64,000 bases of DNA from the NCBI RefSeq assembly GCF_002150505.1, contig NZ_MSSV01000009.1:1-64000 (forward strand), read 5' to 3'. A program made the translations under genes and the position numbers. Shown here in pieces: positions 34,570-43,015 of the stretch; within the stretch, counting starts at the first letter, position 1, and each line of letters begins with the position of its first letter. Under the pieces are notes generated by a model that was given only the letters and a program-made list of their open reading frames with translations, searched no databases and was not told the DNA's origin. Origin of the DNA: Algoriphagus ratkowskyi (GTDB taxonomy: Bacteria > Bacteroidota > Bacteroidia > Cytophagales > Cyclobacteriaceae).

Positions 34570-35730
34570 CTAAGGCAGTAGATTAAACCCACCATGGGTC
34601 AGAATTACAGTCTTTTCATCCAAAGACTCATTAGGCATAAGCTCGGTCATCTCATTATTTTCTATTCCTGTTTTTACAACTACTTTCTCCAGCTTGTAGC
34701 CTGTTTCAGTCTTATCTCGCTGCACCAATACATAGCTTTCTCCTTCAGACACGACCACTGCAGTAGACGGAACTACCCAAGTATCTTTAGGATCCAGCCT
34801 TAATCTAGCTTCTATAAACATTCCTGGAATAAGCATCGCCTCCTCCTCTCTGTTTGGCAAATCAGCGTGAACAGTGATCTGTCTATCCTGACTGATTGAT
34901 TGGCCTACCATCTTCACCTCAGCGGTTAATGTCTTGCCAGGCAAGTCAGGAATGGTAATTATAACTCGCTGCCCAACTTGGATATTTGCCGCATCCTTCT
35001 CAAAAAACACCAACTCTACATGCATATGTTCCTTACTGATAATCGTCATAGCCTTACCTGCCACCGGCAAAAATGACCCTTGAACCAAATGAATCGCATC
35101 AACAAACCCAGAAATTGGTGACAAGACAGGCACTTTGGAACGGATATTCTCTGGAAGTAATTGGTCCGTATTAATATTGATCAAAGCCAATTGGCGCTTC
35201 AAACTTTCTGTCGTGGCTTTGGTTGCTTGATAGTCAGCTTCTGCCTTTAGGTAATTCTTCTGAGCAGAAATCTTTTCTCCGAAAAGCGTCTTCTGACGCT
35301 CATATTCAGCAAATAAGTAATTCAACTGGCTTTTTGACTCTAAGTAGTCTTGTTGTAAACGGATGAATTCGGGGTTTTCAAGGTAGAAAAGTACTTCACC
35401 TTTGCGCACGGACTGGCCTTCCAGCTTGTTTAAACCACTTACATATCCTCCGAAAAATGCTGAAATCTCCTGTATACCTTCTACCGGAACTTTCACCATG
35501 CCCTGTACAGCTACCTCTTTAGAAAACTCCTCGATCTTGGGACTTCCCCAAGTCATATTCATGGTCTCAAATTGCTTCTGAGAAACCATAATATATGCGC
35601 CCGAAGAAGTCCCTTCTGCTACTTCTACCCCTTCCGCTGCGGGTTCACTTGATCCTTTACACTGGAAAAATAAAAGACTAGTAGCCAGTAGTGAAAAACT
35701 TACGATTGATTTTATAGGAAAATTATTCAT
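34570..35730 (-). CDS. RND efflux periplasmic adaptor lipoprotein (CusB/CzcB type)
   Basis: A 386-residue adaptor with lipobox FFQC (Cys24). Order of domains: beta-barrel/lipoyl half (VQGMVKVPVEGIQEISAFFGGYVSGLNKLEGQSVRKGEVLFYLENPEF, about 70-118), a coiled-coil hairpin (LQQDYLESKSQLNYLFAEYERQKTLF onward), the second lipoyl half (VLSPISGFVDAIHLVQGSFLPVAG, about 200-223), a beta-barrel (IQVGQRVIITIPDLPG) and a membrane-proximal domain. It links the RND pump to the outer-membrane factor. It lies 105 bp downstream of the fused CzcA-TolC gene, so both are probably one transcript. No metal-binding Met/His-rich N-terminus is seen, and the metal is not defined. Confidence 0.93.
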   Translation of the reverse strand: MNNFPIKSIVSFSLLATSLLFFQCKGSSEPAAEGVEVAEGTSSGAYIMVSQKQFETMNMTWGSPKIEEFSKEVAVQGMVKVPVEGIQEISAFFGGYVSGLNKLEGQSVRKGEVLFYLENPEFIRLQQDYLESKSQLNYLFAEYERQKTLFGEKISAQKNYLKAEADYQATKATTESLKRQLALININTDQLLPENIRSKVPVLSPISGFVDAIHLVQGSFLPVAGKAMTIISKEHMHVELVFFEKDAANIQVGQRVIITIPDLPGKTLTAEVKMVGQSISQDRQITVHADLPNREEEAMLIPGMFIEARLRLDPKDTWVVPSTAVVVSEGESYVLVQRDKTETGYKLEKVVVKTGIENNEMTELMPNESLDEKTVILTHGGFNLLP

Positions 35731-35760
35731 CTGTTTATAATTGATTTTTTATGTTCATCT

Positions 35761-35772
35761 CGATAGCTATCG
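35761..35772. repeat. CGATAGCTATCG palindrome between adaptor and pump genes
   Basis: A perfect 12-base palindrome, part of the CCCGATA/TATCGGG family that recurs at 40241-40260 and 46429-46445. Confidence 0.5.
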
Positions 35773-35835
35773 GATGGAATTTCGGATGGTTAATAATCAT
35801 CTCAGTGTATGAAACTTTCGACATGCTCGATTTCA

Positions 35836-38800
35836 TCAGTTCAGTAGGAAGTTTATATCCAAAATAGTTTGTTGATACGCAAATTTGCTTTGCAGATACT
35901 GAAGAGTTATCGTCCTAGAATTATCTAGAAGTTGCACGTACTGGAGGAAATCAATCTCGCCTTCTTGGTAGGAACGCTGGGCTTGTTCGAGGATTTGTAG
36001 AGAAAGGGTTTTGCCCTCCGATTCATAATAAGTGATGACTCGAAAATTTTGATCCAATTGCCGCTGCAGTTGTTGCGCTCGGCTTGACAATTGATTTTGA
36101 TATTGCTCCGCTTCAAGCTGGATTTTTTGCTGATGAAACTCACTGCTTTTTACACTCGCTTTTTGAGCTCCAAAAAAGAGAGGAAGTGATATTCCGGCCT
36201 GAAAACCAGGATAAACCTTAGCATCTGCACCTTGATTTGTTCCTCGAAACACTTCAATGTTAAAGTCTGGCAGCAATTTTCTTTTTTCTGTTTGGATTTG
36301 ATATCCAGATTGATTGACGGCAGACTCATAATATTCCACACCTGGATGAGAAGACAAATCTTCCTCCAATAAAACATCCAAATCAATCTCCTCTTTTGCA
36401 AGGGTAAGATCACCTTCCCAATTGAGTTTCAATTTAAGTTGATCTAACGCAATCAAATAGTTTTCATTAGCCTCACTTTTTTTCAAGCTGATCTCCTGAC
36501 GTTTTCCTTCGGCTGTTAGCTTTTCCAGATAGTTAGTTTCTCCCGTTTCAAATTTCCGAGAAGCGGCACGTGTAAATTCCGAATAAAGTGAATCGAGGTA
36601 ATCGTAATTTTCTATCAATTCATCCCAATATCTCACCGCAATAAACGCCTTACTTATCTCCCCCTCCAACTTGCGCTGTTGTAATTCAAATTGACTGAGT
36701 TGCATCTCTGCTCCTGCTTCCAATGCATTTTTCTGTGCTCCATAAAGAGTCGGAAAGGAAAAATTTTGGCTCAGACCCCACTTCCTGTTGTAAATGCCGT
36801 TTTCGGCAATGTCATTTTTATCCTCCGCATAATAGATATTCGTTTTTTCCAGATTCCAACCCTGACCTATGTTGGCATTTGCCATATCCAGCGACTTGCT
36901 TGCAGCTTGAAGAGTAAGGTTTCTTTCCACTCCTATTTCCATGGCTTGCGCCAGAGTAAGTGGAGTTTCTTGCGCGGTTGCTCCAAAGGAAACTGTCGCA
37001 ATCAAAACAAGCGATGCTAGGACTTTTTTGGCAGAAGAGGTTGATGATCCAGCCTTCTTTTTAAATAAAACATACAGCACAGGTAAAACGATCAAGGTCA
37101 AAATAGTAGCAGAAATCAATCCTCCTACGACTACTGTGGCCAACGGCCTTTGTACTTCTGCACCTGCAGAATTGGAAATTGCCATCGGCAAGAAGCCTAG
37201 TGCAGCTGCTGAAGCGGTTAGCAAAACTGGCCGAAGTCGTTCCATAGCGCCTTTTATCACGAGATCTTTGAGGTTAGAATAGTGTGTTTCCATAGACTTG
37301 AAATGTTCTATCAATACGATACCGTTTAGCACCGCAATACCGAAAAGCGCAATGAATCCGACCCCGGCTGAGATGCTAAATGGCATGTCTCTAGCCCACA
37401 GTAGCAAGACTCCCCCTATTGCTGAAAGCGGAATTGCGGAATAGATCATTAGCGCGTCTTTGGCAGATGAGAAGGCAAAATAGAGTAGTACAAAAATCAG
37501 AAACAGCGCTATCGGAACAGCGATCATCAGGCGATTTCTTGCCTGCTGTAGATTTTCAAATTGACCACCGTATTCTACACGATACCCCTCAGGGAAATTT
37601 ATTTGATTAGCTACAATCGCCTGAATATCATCTACCACTGACTGCAAATCACGGTTTCTCACATTCACTCCGATGACTATTCTACGGTTAGTATTATCTC
37701 TAGATATTTTCGCCGGGCCTTTGGTGTAGCTGATCGTCGCGAGTTCAGAAAGTGGCACCGAACCTCCATTGGGAAGTTGAATAGATGCCTGTTCGAGATT
37801 TTGAATATCCTTGCGGAAAGGCTCCGCAAATCGAACCACCAAATCAAACTGCCGCTCTCCTTCGAACACTTTCCCGGCACTCATCCCAGCAAAACCCATT
37901 GATACGATCTCATTGAGATCAGAGATATTCAAGCCAAACTTGGCGATTTTACCTCTATCGTATTCGATCTTCATCTGCGGAAGCCCATCTACCTTTTCCA
38001 AAATAATATCCGCAGCTCCTTCTACACCCTGTATCGCTGCTTCGATCTCCTCTGCAGTTTTCAGCAGTACATCCAAATCCTCTCCGAAAACCTTAATGGC
38101 CAAATCAGCTCTTACTCCTGTGATCAGCTCATTAAATCTCATTTCTATGGGCTGAGTAAATTCGTATTCCATACCAGGTATCACTTCCAGAGCCTCTTTG
38201 AATTTCTCCGCTAGCTCATCCTTAGTATTCACTGTTGTCCATTCCGAGCGAGGTTTCAGCGTCACGATCACATCACTTTCTTCCATAGACATAGGATCCG
38301 TGGGGATCTCCGCTGCCCCGATTCGAGTTACAATCTGATTCACCTCAGGGAATTCTTTCAGTATTTTCTCAATTCGTGTAGTAGTTTCTACCGTGTTAGT
38401 CAGTGATGTACCAGTCTTCAAAAATGGCTGAATCACAAAATCACCTTCATCTAGCGTAGGCACGAACTCAGACCCCATCGTAATGAAAATCAAAATAGTA
38501 CCAGCCAATAAGCCAAAAGCACTAAGCAATACTACTTTGGTATGATCCAATGCCCATGTAATTGTAGGCTGGTAAACTTTGTTTATACCATTGATAATAA
38601 TGGTAGAGATATTCTTTGGACCTGGTGGAGTGGTCTTCAGGAAAAGTGCTGACACTACCGGTACGTAAGTCAAGCCTAGGATCATGGCTCCGATGAGCGC
38701 AAATGAAAACACTTCCGCCATAGGTCGGAACATCTTGCCTTCCACTCCGGTCAGCGATAAAATCGGGATAAAAACGATGATGATAATAATTTGTCCAAAA

Positions 38801-40161
38801 ATCGCTGAATGCATCATCTTTGAAGCGCCTGTGAAGGATATTTCATCTTTCTTTTCCTGACGCTCAACTTTGGAAAGTCCCGCTAGTTGATGATCGGAGC
38901 GCGTAAACTGGTAAGCAATGAACTCTACGATAATCACAGCACCGTCGATGATAATCCCAAAGTCAATCGCACCCAAACTCATGAGGTTAGCATCGACTCC
39001 AAAGATATACATCATCGAGAGGGCAAAAAGCAAACTCAGTGGAATCACTGAGGCTACGACCAAGCCGGATCGAAAATTTCCGAGTAACAAAACCACTACA
39101 AAAACCACAATCAAACATCCCAATATTAGGTTTTCAGCAATTGTGAAGGTGGTTCTTTCGATCAATTCTGAACGATCCAAGAACCCATTGATAATTATTC
39201 CATCTGGCAAGGAGGACTCAATTTCTTCCAATCGCTCCTTCACTCTATCAATGGTCCCTTTGGAATCAGCCCCTTTCAGCATCATCACTTGCCCTAGCAC
39301 TTTTTCACCTTCGCCATTGGCCGTGATTGCTCCAAATCTATTCGCATGTCCAAAGCCAACCTCTGCTATGTCTCTGACATAAATCGGAGAGCCATTTCTC
39401 ACCTCCACCACTATATTTCCGATATCCTCCAGGCTAGCAACCAAGCCTTCTCCACGGATAAAGAAACTTTCATTTGTCTTTTCTATATACCCTCCACCGG
39501 CAATGGAGTTATTGCTTTCAAGTGCATGAAACACCGCTGCAATATCTATCTGCATCCCCTTCAATCGCTCTGGATTGATGGCTACTTCATATTGCTTGAG
39601 AAACCCACCCCAGGTGTTCACTTCCACTACTCCTTCTATACCTGAGAGCTGACGGCGGACCACCCAATCCTGAATAGAGCGCAGATCTGTGATGGAATAG
39701 TCTGACTCGTAACCAGGCTTCACGTCGATTATATATTGATAAATCTCTCCTAATCCAGTCGATATAGGCCCCATGATAGGCGTGCCAAAACCAGTCGGGA
39801 TACTCTCCTCAGCCATCTTTATCCGCTCGGCGATCAATTGCCTAGGGAGATAAGTGCCCATGTCATCTTCGAAAACTATAGTAACTACAGATAGTCCAAA
39901 CTTTGAAATTGAACGGATTTCGATCACGCCGGGAAGATTTGCCATCTCCAGTTCTACTGGATAAGTCAGGTATTTTTCTACGTCTTCTGTGGCAAGATTT
40001 CTGGAAGTGGTGATCACCTGCACTTGGTTGGTCGTCACATCAGGCACAGCGCCTATAGGCAAATTGCTAAGCGCAAAAATCCCGAACCCAATCCAAGCGG
40101 CAATAAAAATGAAAACTATGAGCTTATTTGCAATACTCCAATGTATAATTCGATCTAACAT
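35836..40161 (-). CDS. CzcA/CusA-type heavy-metal RND pump fused to TolC-like outer-membrane factor
   Basis: A 1441-residue fusion. Residues 1-1040 are an HME-type RND pump; the TM4 block SLGAIDFGIIIDGAVIIVEF (D400 onward) is closer to the CzcA/Zn-Co-Cd motif DFGxxxDGAV than to the Cu/Ag type, which is a family-based inference. Twelve membrane segments and two periplasmic loops fit. A short linker with signal-like VLASLVLIATVSFGATAQE (about 1042-1062) leads to a TolC/OMF domain (about 1065-1441, QGWNLEKTNIYYAEDKND, AYQQTILDINFLLN end). How the OMF part is released or inserted is unclear; fusions like this are known in Bacteroidota. It lies upstream of the adaptor gene and downstream of the two-component genes on the same strand. 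Confidence 0.92.
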   Translation of the reverse strand: MLDRIIHWSIANKLIVFIFIAAWIGFGIFALSNLPIGAVPDVTTNQVQVITTSRNLATEDVEKYLTYPVELEMANLPGVIEIRSISKFGLSVVTIVFEDDMGTYLPRQLIAERIKMAEESIPTGFGTPIMGPISTGLGEIYQYIIDVKPGYESDYSITDLRSIQDWVVRRQLSGIEGVVEVNTWGGFLKQYEVAINPERLKGMQIDIAAVFHALESNNSIAGGGYIEKTNESFFIRGEGLVASLEDIGNIVVEVRNGSPIYVRDIAEVGFGHANRFGAITANGEGEKVLGQVMMLKGADSKGTIDRVKERLEEIESSLPDGIIINGFLDRSELIERTTFTIAENLILGCLIVVFVVVLLLGNFRSGLVVASVIPLSLLFALSMMYIFGVDANLMSLGAIDFGIIIDGAVIIVEFIAYQFTRSDHQLAGLSKVERQEKKDEISFTGASKMMHSAIFGQIIIIIVFIPILSLTGVEGKMFRPMAEVFSFALIGAMILGLTYVPVVSALFLKTTPPGPKNISTIIINGINKVYQPTITWALDHTKVVLLSAFGLLAGTILIFITMGSEFVPTLDEGDFVIQPFLKTGTSLTNTVETTTRIEKILKEFPEVNQIVTRIGAAEIPTDPMSMEESDVIVTLKPRSEWTTVNTKDELAEKFKEALEVIPGMEYEFTQPIEMRFNELITGVRADLAIKVFGEDLDVLLKTAEEIEAAIQGVEGAADIILEKVDGLPQMKIEYDRGKIAKFGLNISDLNEIVSMGFAGMSAGKVFEGERQFDLVVRFAEPFRKDIQNLEQASIQLPNGGSVPLSELATISYTKGPAKISRDNTNRRIVIGVNVRNRDLQSVVDDIQAIVANQINFPEGYRVEYGGQFENLQQARNRLMIAVPIALFLIFVLLYFAFSSAKDALMIYSAIPLSAIGGVLLLWARDMPFSISAGVGFIALFGIAVLNGIVLIEHFKSMETHYSNLKDLVIKGAMERLRPVLLTASAAALGFLPMAISNSAGAEVQRPLATVVVGGLISATILTLIVLPVLYVLFKKKAGSSTSSAKKVLASLVLIATVSFGATAQETPLTLAQAMEIGVERNLTLQAASKSLDMANANIGQGWNLEKTNIYYAEDKNDIAENGIYNRKWGLSQNFSFPTLYGAQKNALEAGAEMQLSQFELQQRKLEGEISKAFIAVRYWDELIENYDYLDSLYSEFTRAASRKFETGETNYLEKLTAEGKRQEISLKKSEANENYLIALDQLKLKLNWEGDLTLAKEEIDLDVLLEEDLSSHPGVEYYESAVNQSGYQIQTEKRKLLPDFNIEVFRGTNQGADAKVYPGFQAGISLPLFFGAQKASVKSSEFHQQKIQLEAEQYQNQLSSRAQQLQRQLDQNFRVITYYESEGKTLSLQILEQAQRSYQEGEIDFLQYVQLLDNSRTITLQYLQSKFAYQQTILDINFLLN

Positions 40162-40240
40162 GCAAGCGGGTGTAAGTAGGTATTGTTATCCACAGTGATG
40201 CCAGTTGCCTTTTTCCATTTAGTTTAAATACATGGAATAT

Positions 40241-40260
40241 TTCCCGATATCTATCGGGAA
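40241..40260. repeat. TTCCCGATA/TATCGGGAA palindrome
   Basis: Nine-base arms around AT/CT form a near-perfect 20-base palindrome in the gap between the kinase and pump genes. It is a second copy of the CCCGATA family. Confidence 0.55.
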
Positions 40261-40397
40261 AGATACAGCCTCATGGACAAATTCAGCATATCCTAGATGC
40301 ATTGGTCTCTTAACTGGCAGAAAAGCGAAACAATAGATTGAGCTACAAAAATGGCTTTTAAACACCTCAATACACGAAAAACTCCCTTAAGATTGTC

Positions 40398-41777
40398 TTA
40401 AACCTCATTTACAAAAATCAATCGAAACGAGCTGCCTTGACCTTTTTGACTCTCCACTTTTACCCGTATATCCGACTCAAGTGCAAGTTTCTTCACAATA
40501 GCCAAACCCAGACCTGTACCCTGAATGGCACTTCCCATTTCATCCATTTCTCTATAGAAAGGATCAAAAATCTTATCCAATGACTCCATGGCCATGCCTT
40601 TCCCCGCATCTCTCACCAGAATAAAAGGTGCTCCATCATGCCGACCCACCTGCATTAGAACTCTAGTGCTTTCTGCAGAATATTTAATAGCATTTTGAGT
40701 GAGATTATTAAGTATCATCTGCAGGGATTTCTCATTGACCAGCGCAAATAGTGGTGTCAAAAGATTGGTCTCAAAGGCAATTTCCCTACCCGATTCTTTC
40801 TCTGTCTGCTTTGCAAAATTCTGAGTAAAAGAAATCAACTCTACTTCCTCCCTACTCATTTTCCCTTTTCCTGCTCTTGCAAGCGAAAGTAATTGATCTA
40901 TCATCTCTGACATTCGATCTATGCTTCCCAAAGCCATTTTAACTTTTTCTACATATTCCTCAGAAGTTCTCGGCTTGCGAATCAAGACTTCGAGAGTTCC
41001 TCGCATCACCGCCAATGGTGTTCTCAACTCGTGGGAAGCATCTGAAGTGAATTGCTTTTCCCTTATCATAGATTGCTCCAGTCGTGCCAACAACTCATTT
41101 ATTGACCGGGTGAGCTGGGCGATTTCATCATTCGGCTCCGCTACAGCAATTCGCTCATTGAGGTTGCTTTGAGAAATTAGATTGGTCTTCTGAATGATAG
41201 TTTTAATTGGCAGAATACTTTTACCTGCCAAAAAACGCATAGATAAAAAGAGGGAGATCAGAATGCCAGGATATAGAATTAACAGAATATTCCGAAGGTT
41301 AGTCAGCAACTCCCTTGCATCTTCAAAGGATTTGGCCACGAGCATGTAGCCCTCTTGCTTCCCAGCGTGATTCAAAGGTATCTGCATCTGACGCACTTCC
41401 CTGCTTCCAGTTTTCAAGGTCCAAGCCTCTTTTTTTATAGCCCTATCAGGATAAAAACTTAAGTGGTTTTCCCCAAGATTTGGAGATCTGTCCATGGAAT
41501 TACCTTCCATATCCACGATTTCTATAAAAATAGGATTTAGCTGAATCTGGCTATGCTCCTGCTCCTGCCACTCATCTTTATGCACAAAGCGAATCTCTCC
41601 ATTCACTATAAAAATTTGTCCTACATGCTTGTCAGTTTCCAACTTGAGCTCCCGATCTATGCTTTCTATTACCGTATAATTTACGACCAGATAGATAATA
41701 GCAAATACTACTAATACGATCAATGCAGTGACCAAAGTCAATCGACGTGCTATGCGTTCTTTATAGGAAACATTCAT
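40398..41777 (-). CDS. Sensor histidine kinase of the metal-efflux locus
   Basis: A 459-residue membrane kinase. TM1 is at about residues 13-33 and TM2 at about 162-184, enclosing a 125-residue periplasmic sensor. HAMP (185-238), HisKA with KQFTSDASHELRTPLAVMRG (His249) and HATPase_c with NNLTQNAIKYSAES (N box), VRDAGKGMA (G1) and GTGLGLAIVKKLA (G2) follow. This is the CusS/CzcS layout. Its ATG overlaps the regulator stop by four bases, so both are co-translated. It sits 236 bp upstream of the pump gene, in the same direction, which makes a role in metal sensing likely. The sensor region is not a known heavy-metal domain. Confidence 0.93.
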   Translation of the reverse strand: MNVSYKERIARRLTLVTALIVLVVFAIIYLVVNYTVIESIDRELKLETDKHVGQIFIVNGEIRFVHKDEWQEQEHSQIQLNPIFIEIVDMEGNSMDRSPNLGENHLSFYPDRAIKKEAWTLKTGSREVRQMQIPLNHAGKQEGYMLVAKSFEDARELLTNLRNILLILYPGILISLFLSMRFLAGKSILPIKTIIQKTNLISQSNLNERIAVAEPNDEIAQLTRSINELLARLEQSMIREKQFTSDASHELRTPLAVMRGTLEVLIRKPRTSEEYVEKVKMALGSIDRMSEMIDQLLSLARAGKGKMSREEVELISFTQNFAKQTEKESGREIAFETNLLTPLFALVNEKSLQMILNNLTQNAIKYSAESTRVLMQVGRHDGAPFILVRDAGKGMAMESLDKIFDPFYREMDEMGSAIQGTGLGLAIVKKLALESDIRVKVESQKGQGSSFRLIFVNEV

Positions 41778-42442
41778 AAATCCTTTGCTATATAACCCAC
41801 TCCACGCACCGTATGTATGTAATCTTCATTGGTCGTGAACTGAAGTTTTTTCCTGAGTGCATTCATAAAGACATCTATCACTCCGGTATTATAATCAAAA
41901 TGAATGTCCCAAACATCTTCGATAATCTGCGTTCTCCGGCAAACCTGATTTTTATTCTTCATCAGATACTCAAGTAAAGCAAATTCCTTTTGGGTCAAGT
42001 GAACCTGTTCATCTCCTTTCAGTACGAGGTGCTTGTCTGTGAAAAGTGTAATCGGTCCTAAGGTGTATTTCTCTTCTGAATTTACCTTGGTACGTAATTG
42101 AACGCGGATTCTCTCCAGCAACTCCTCAAAGTGAAAAGGCTTTTTGATGTAGTCGTTTGCGCCGGCTTGCAATCCAGTGATCGTCTCATCCACGGTGTCT
42201 TTTGCCGTAAGAAAAATTACTGGAGTTATCGGAAACTGCTTGCGAAATTCCCGGCAGACCTCCACACCGCTTTTCAGAGGAAGCACCCAATCCAGTAGCA
42301 AGAGGTCGTAATCTCCACTTAGCGCCAAATGAAGACCTTTCTCTCCATTTTCGGCGATGTCTACCATATAGGATTCTTCCTCCAATCCTTGTTTTAAAAA
42401 TCCGGAAATCCCCGGCTCATCTTCTACAACTAGAATTCGCAT
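41774..42442 (-). CDS. OmpR/PhoB-type response regulator of the metal-efflux locus
   Basis: A 222-residue response regulator. The receiver domain (1-120) has the acidic pair ED at 7-8, phospho-acceptor Asp51 in LLLLDWVLPLKSG, Thr in FLTAKD and Lys in YIKKPF. The C-terminal winged helix (130-222) carries HLTQKEFALLEYLMKNKNQVCRRTQI and VDVFMNALRKKL, the OmpR recognition block. A longer frame to 42547 runs into a dispersed repeat; the ATG at 42440-42442 (MRILVVEDEPG) is the natural start. It overlaps the kinase gene by four bases. It probably activates the czcA-tolC/adaptor genes when metal is high. Confidence 0.94.
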   Translation of the reverse strand: MRILVVEDEPGISGFLKQGLEEESYMVDIAENGEKGLHLALSGDYDLLLLDWVLPLKSGVEVCREFRKQFPITPVIFLTAKDTVDETITGLQAGANDYIKKPFHFEELLERIRVQLRTKVNSEEKYTLGPITLFTDKHLVLKGDEQVHLTQKEFALLEYLMKNKNQVCRRTQIIEDVWDIHFDYNTGVIDVFMNALRKKLQFTTNEDYIHTVRGVGYIAKDL

Positions 42443-42452
42443 GATTGAGTCT

Positions 42453-42495
42453 CTTTTAACCACAAAAGCCACGGAGGTTACGCAGAGAGCATTAA
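42453..42495 (-). repeat. Dispersed AACC-CGCAGAG repeat, copy 2
   Basis: TTTTAACCACAAAAGCCACG followed by GAGGTTACGCAGAGAGCATT, ending just upstream of the response-regulator start. It is a relative of the copies at 27318 and 42932. Confidence 0.55.
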
Positions 42496-42702
42496 TTAGC
42501 CTTCCGTGGAACTGATCATTAATTGTAATCTCATCCACCTTTGTCAAGCCAGATTTTTTTTAATTACTATGCAAAAGTTAGCAATTCAATCTAAGGTCGG
42601 TAATTCTGTGGCTTAATATTCACTTAAAGTTATGGAGGACTAGTCAAAAGTCCCACTAGGGACAGGCTCTGGGTACAAAGAAAAATGCAATAAAACTTTG
42701 CA

Positions 42703-42759
42703 GTGCCTTTAGGTACGGTGCTTTAAAATATTTACAAATATTGCGGTACCTAAAGGCAC
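42703..42759. repeat. 14-bp perfect inverted repeat GTGCCTTTAGGTAC
   Basis: Left arm 42703-42716 and right arm 42746-42759 are exact reverse complements. An inner AAATATTT/AAATATT pair extends the stem. It is a REP-like element, not a terminator, since no T-run follows. Confidence 0.7.
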
Positions 42760-42931
42760 AGCTAATGAACCTATTTAATTAAGCAACTTATAGTCAGTCC
42801 CTAAAGGGACAAGTTTAACACCATAGTTTGGGCTTTCACAAACCACGAAGCATTCTAACCCGAAAGGACGTAACCGTAATATCGAATTAAAGCAATACCA
42901 AATCCTGCTTCTGGAGAAGCAGGATAACCAG

Positions 42932-42976
42932 AGTTGCGCCCTCTGCGAAAACTCAGTGGCCTCCGCGGTAAAAAAC
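42932..42976 (+). repeat. Dispersed AACC-CGCAGAG repeat, copy 3 (inverted)
   Basis: AGTTGCGCCCTCTGCG then AAAACTCAGTGGCCTCCGCGGTAAAA, the reverse complement of the AACCGCGGAGG-CGCAGAG type. With copy 2 it brackets the palindrome island at 42496-42931. Confidence 0.55.
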
Positions 42977-43008
42977 AAAAAAAAGACCTTCCGATATCAG
43001 AAGGTCTT
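42975..43008 (-). terminator. Terminator of the PepSY gene
   Basis: On the minus strand AAGACCTTC and GAAGGTCTT arms with a 10-base loop are followed by TTTTTTTTG, eight bases beyond the gene's stop. Confidence 0.85.
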
Positions 43009-43015
43009 GAATACT

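Larger units (their letters stand above)
42443..43015. other. 573-bp intergenic stretch of palindromes between repeated arms
   Basis: Outer parts are copies of a dispersed repeat in opposite orientation (42453-42495 and 42932-42976). Between them lie GTCC/GGAC (42651-42663), a long GTGCCTTTAGGTAC/GTACCTAAAGGCAC inverted repeat (42703-42759) and GTCCCTAAAGGGAC (42797-42810). No gene is present; a 67-codon frame is not believed. The response-regulator promoter must lie here, but no consensus element was found. Confidence 0.65.

Noticed and set aside
37811..39382. Long antisense frames within the CzcA-TolC gene (up to 154 codons)
   Set aside because: They are shadows caused by codon use on the coding strand, and their translations are low-complexity Ser/Ile/Thr-rich.
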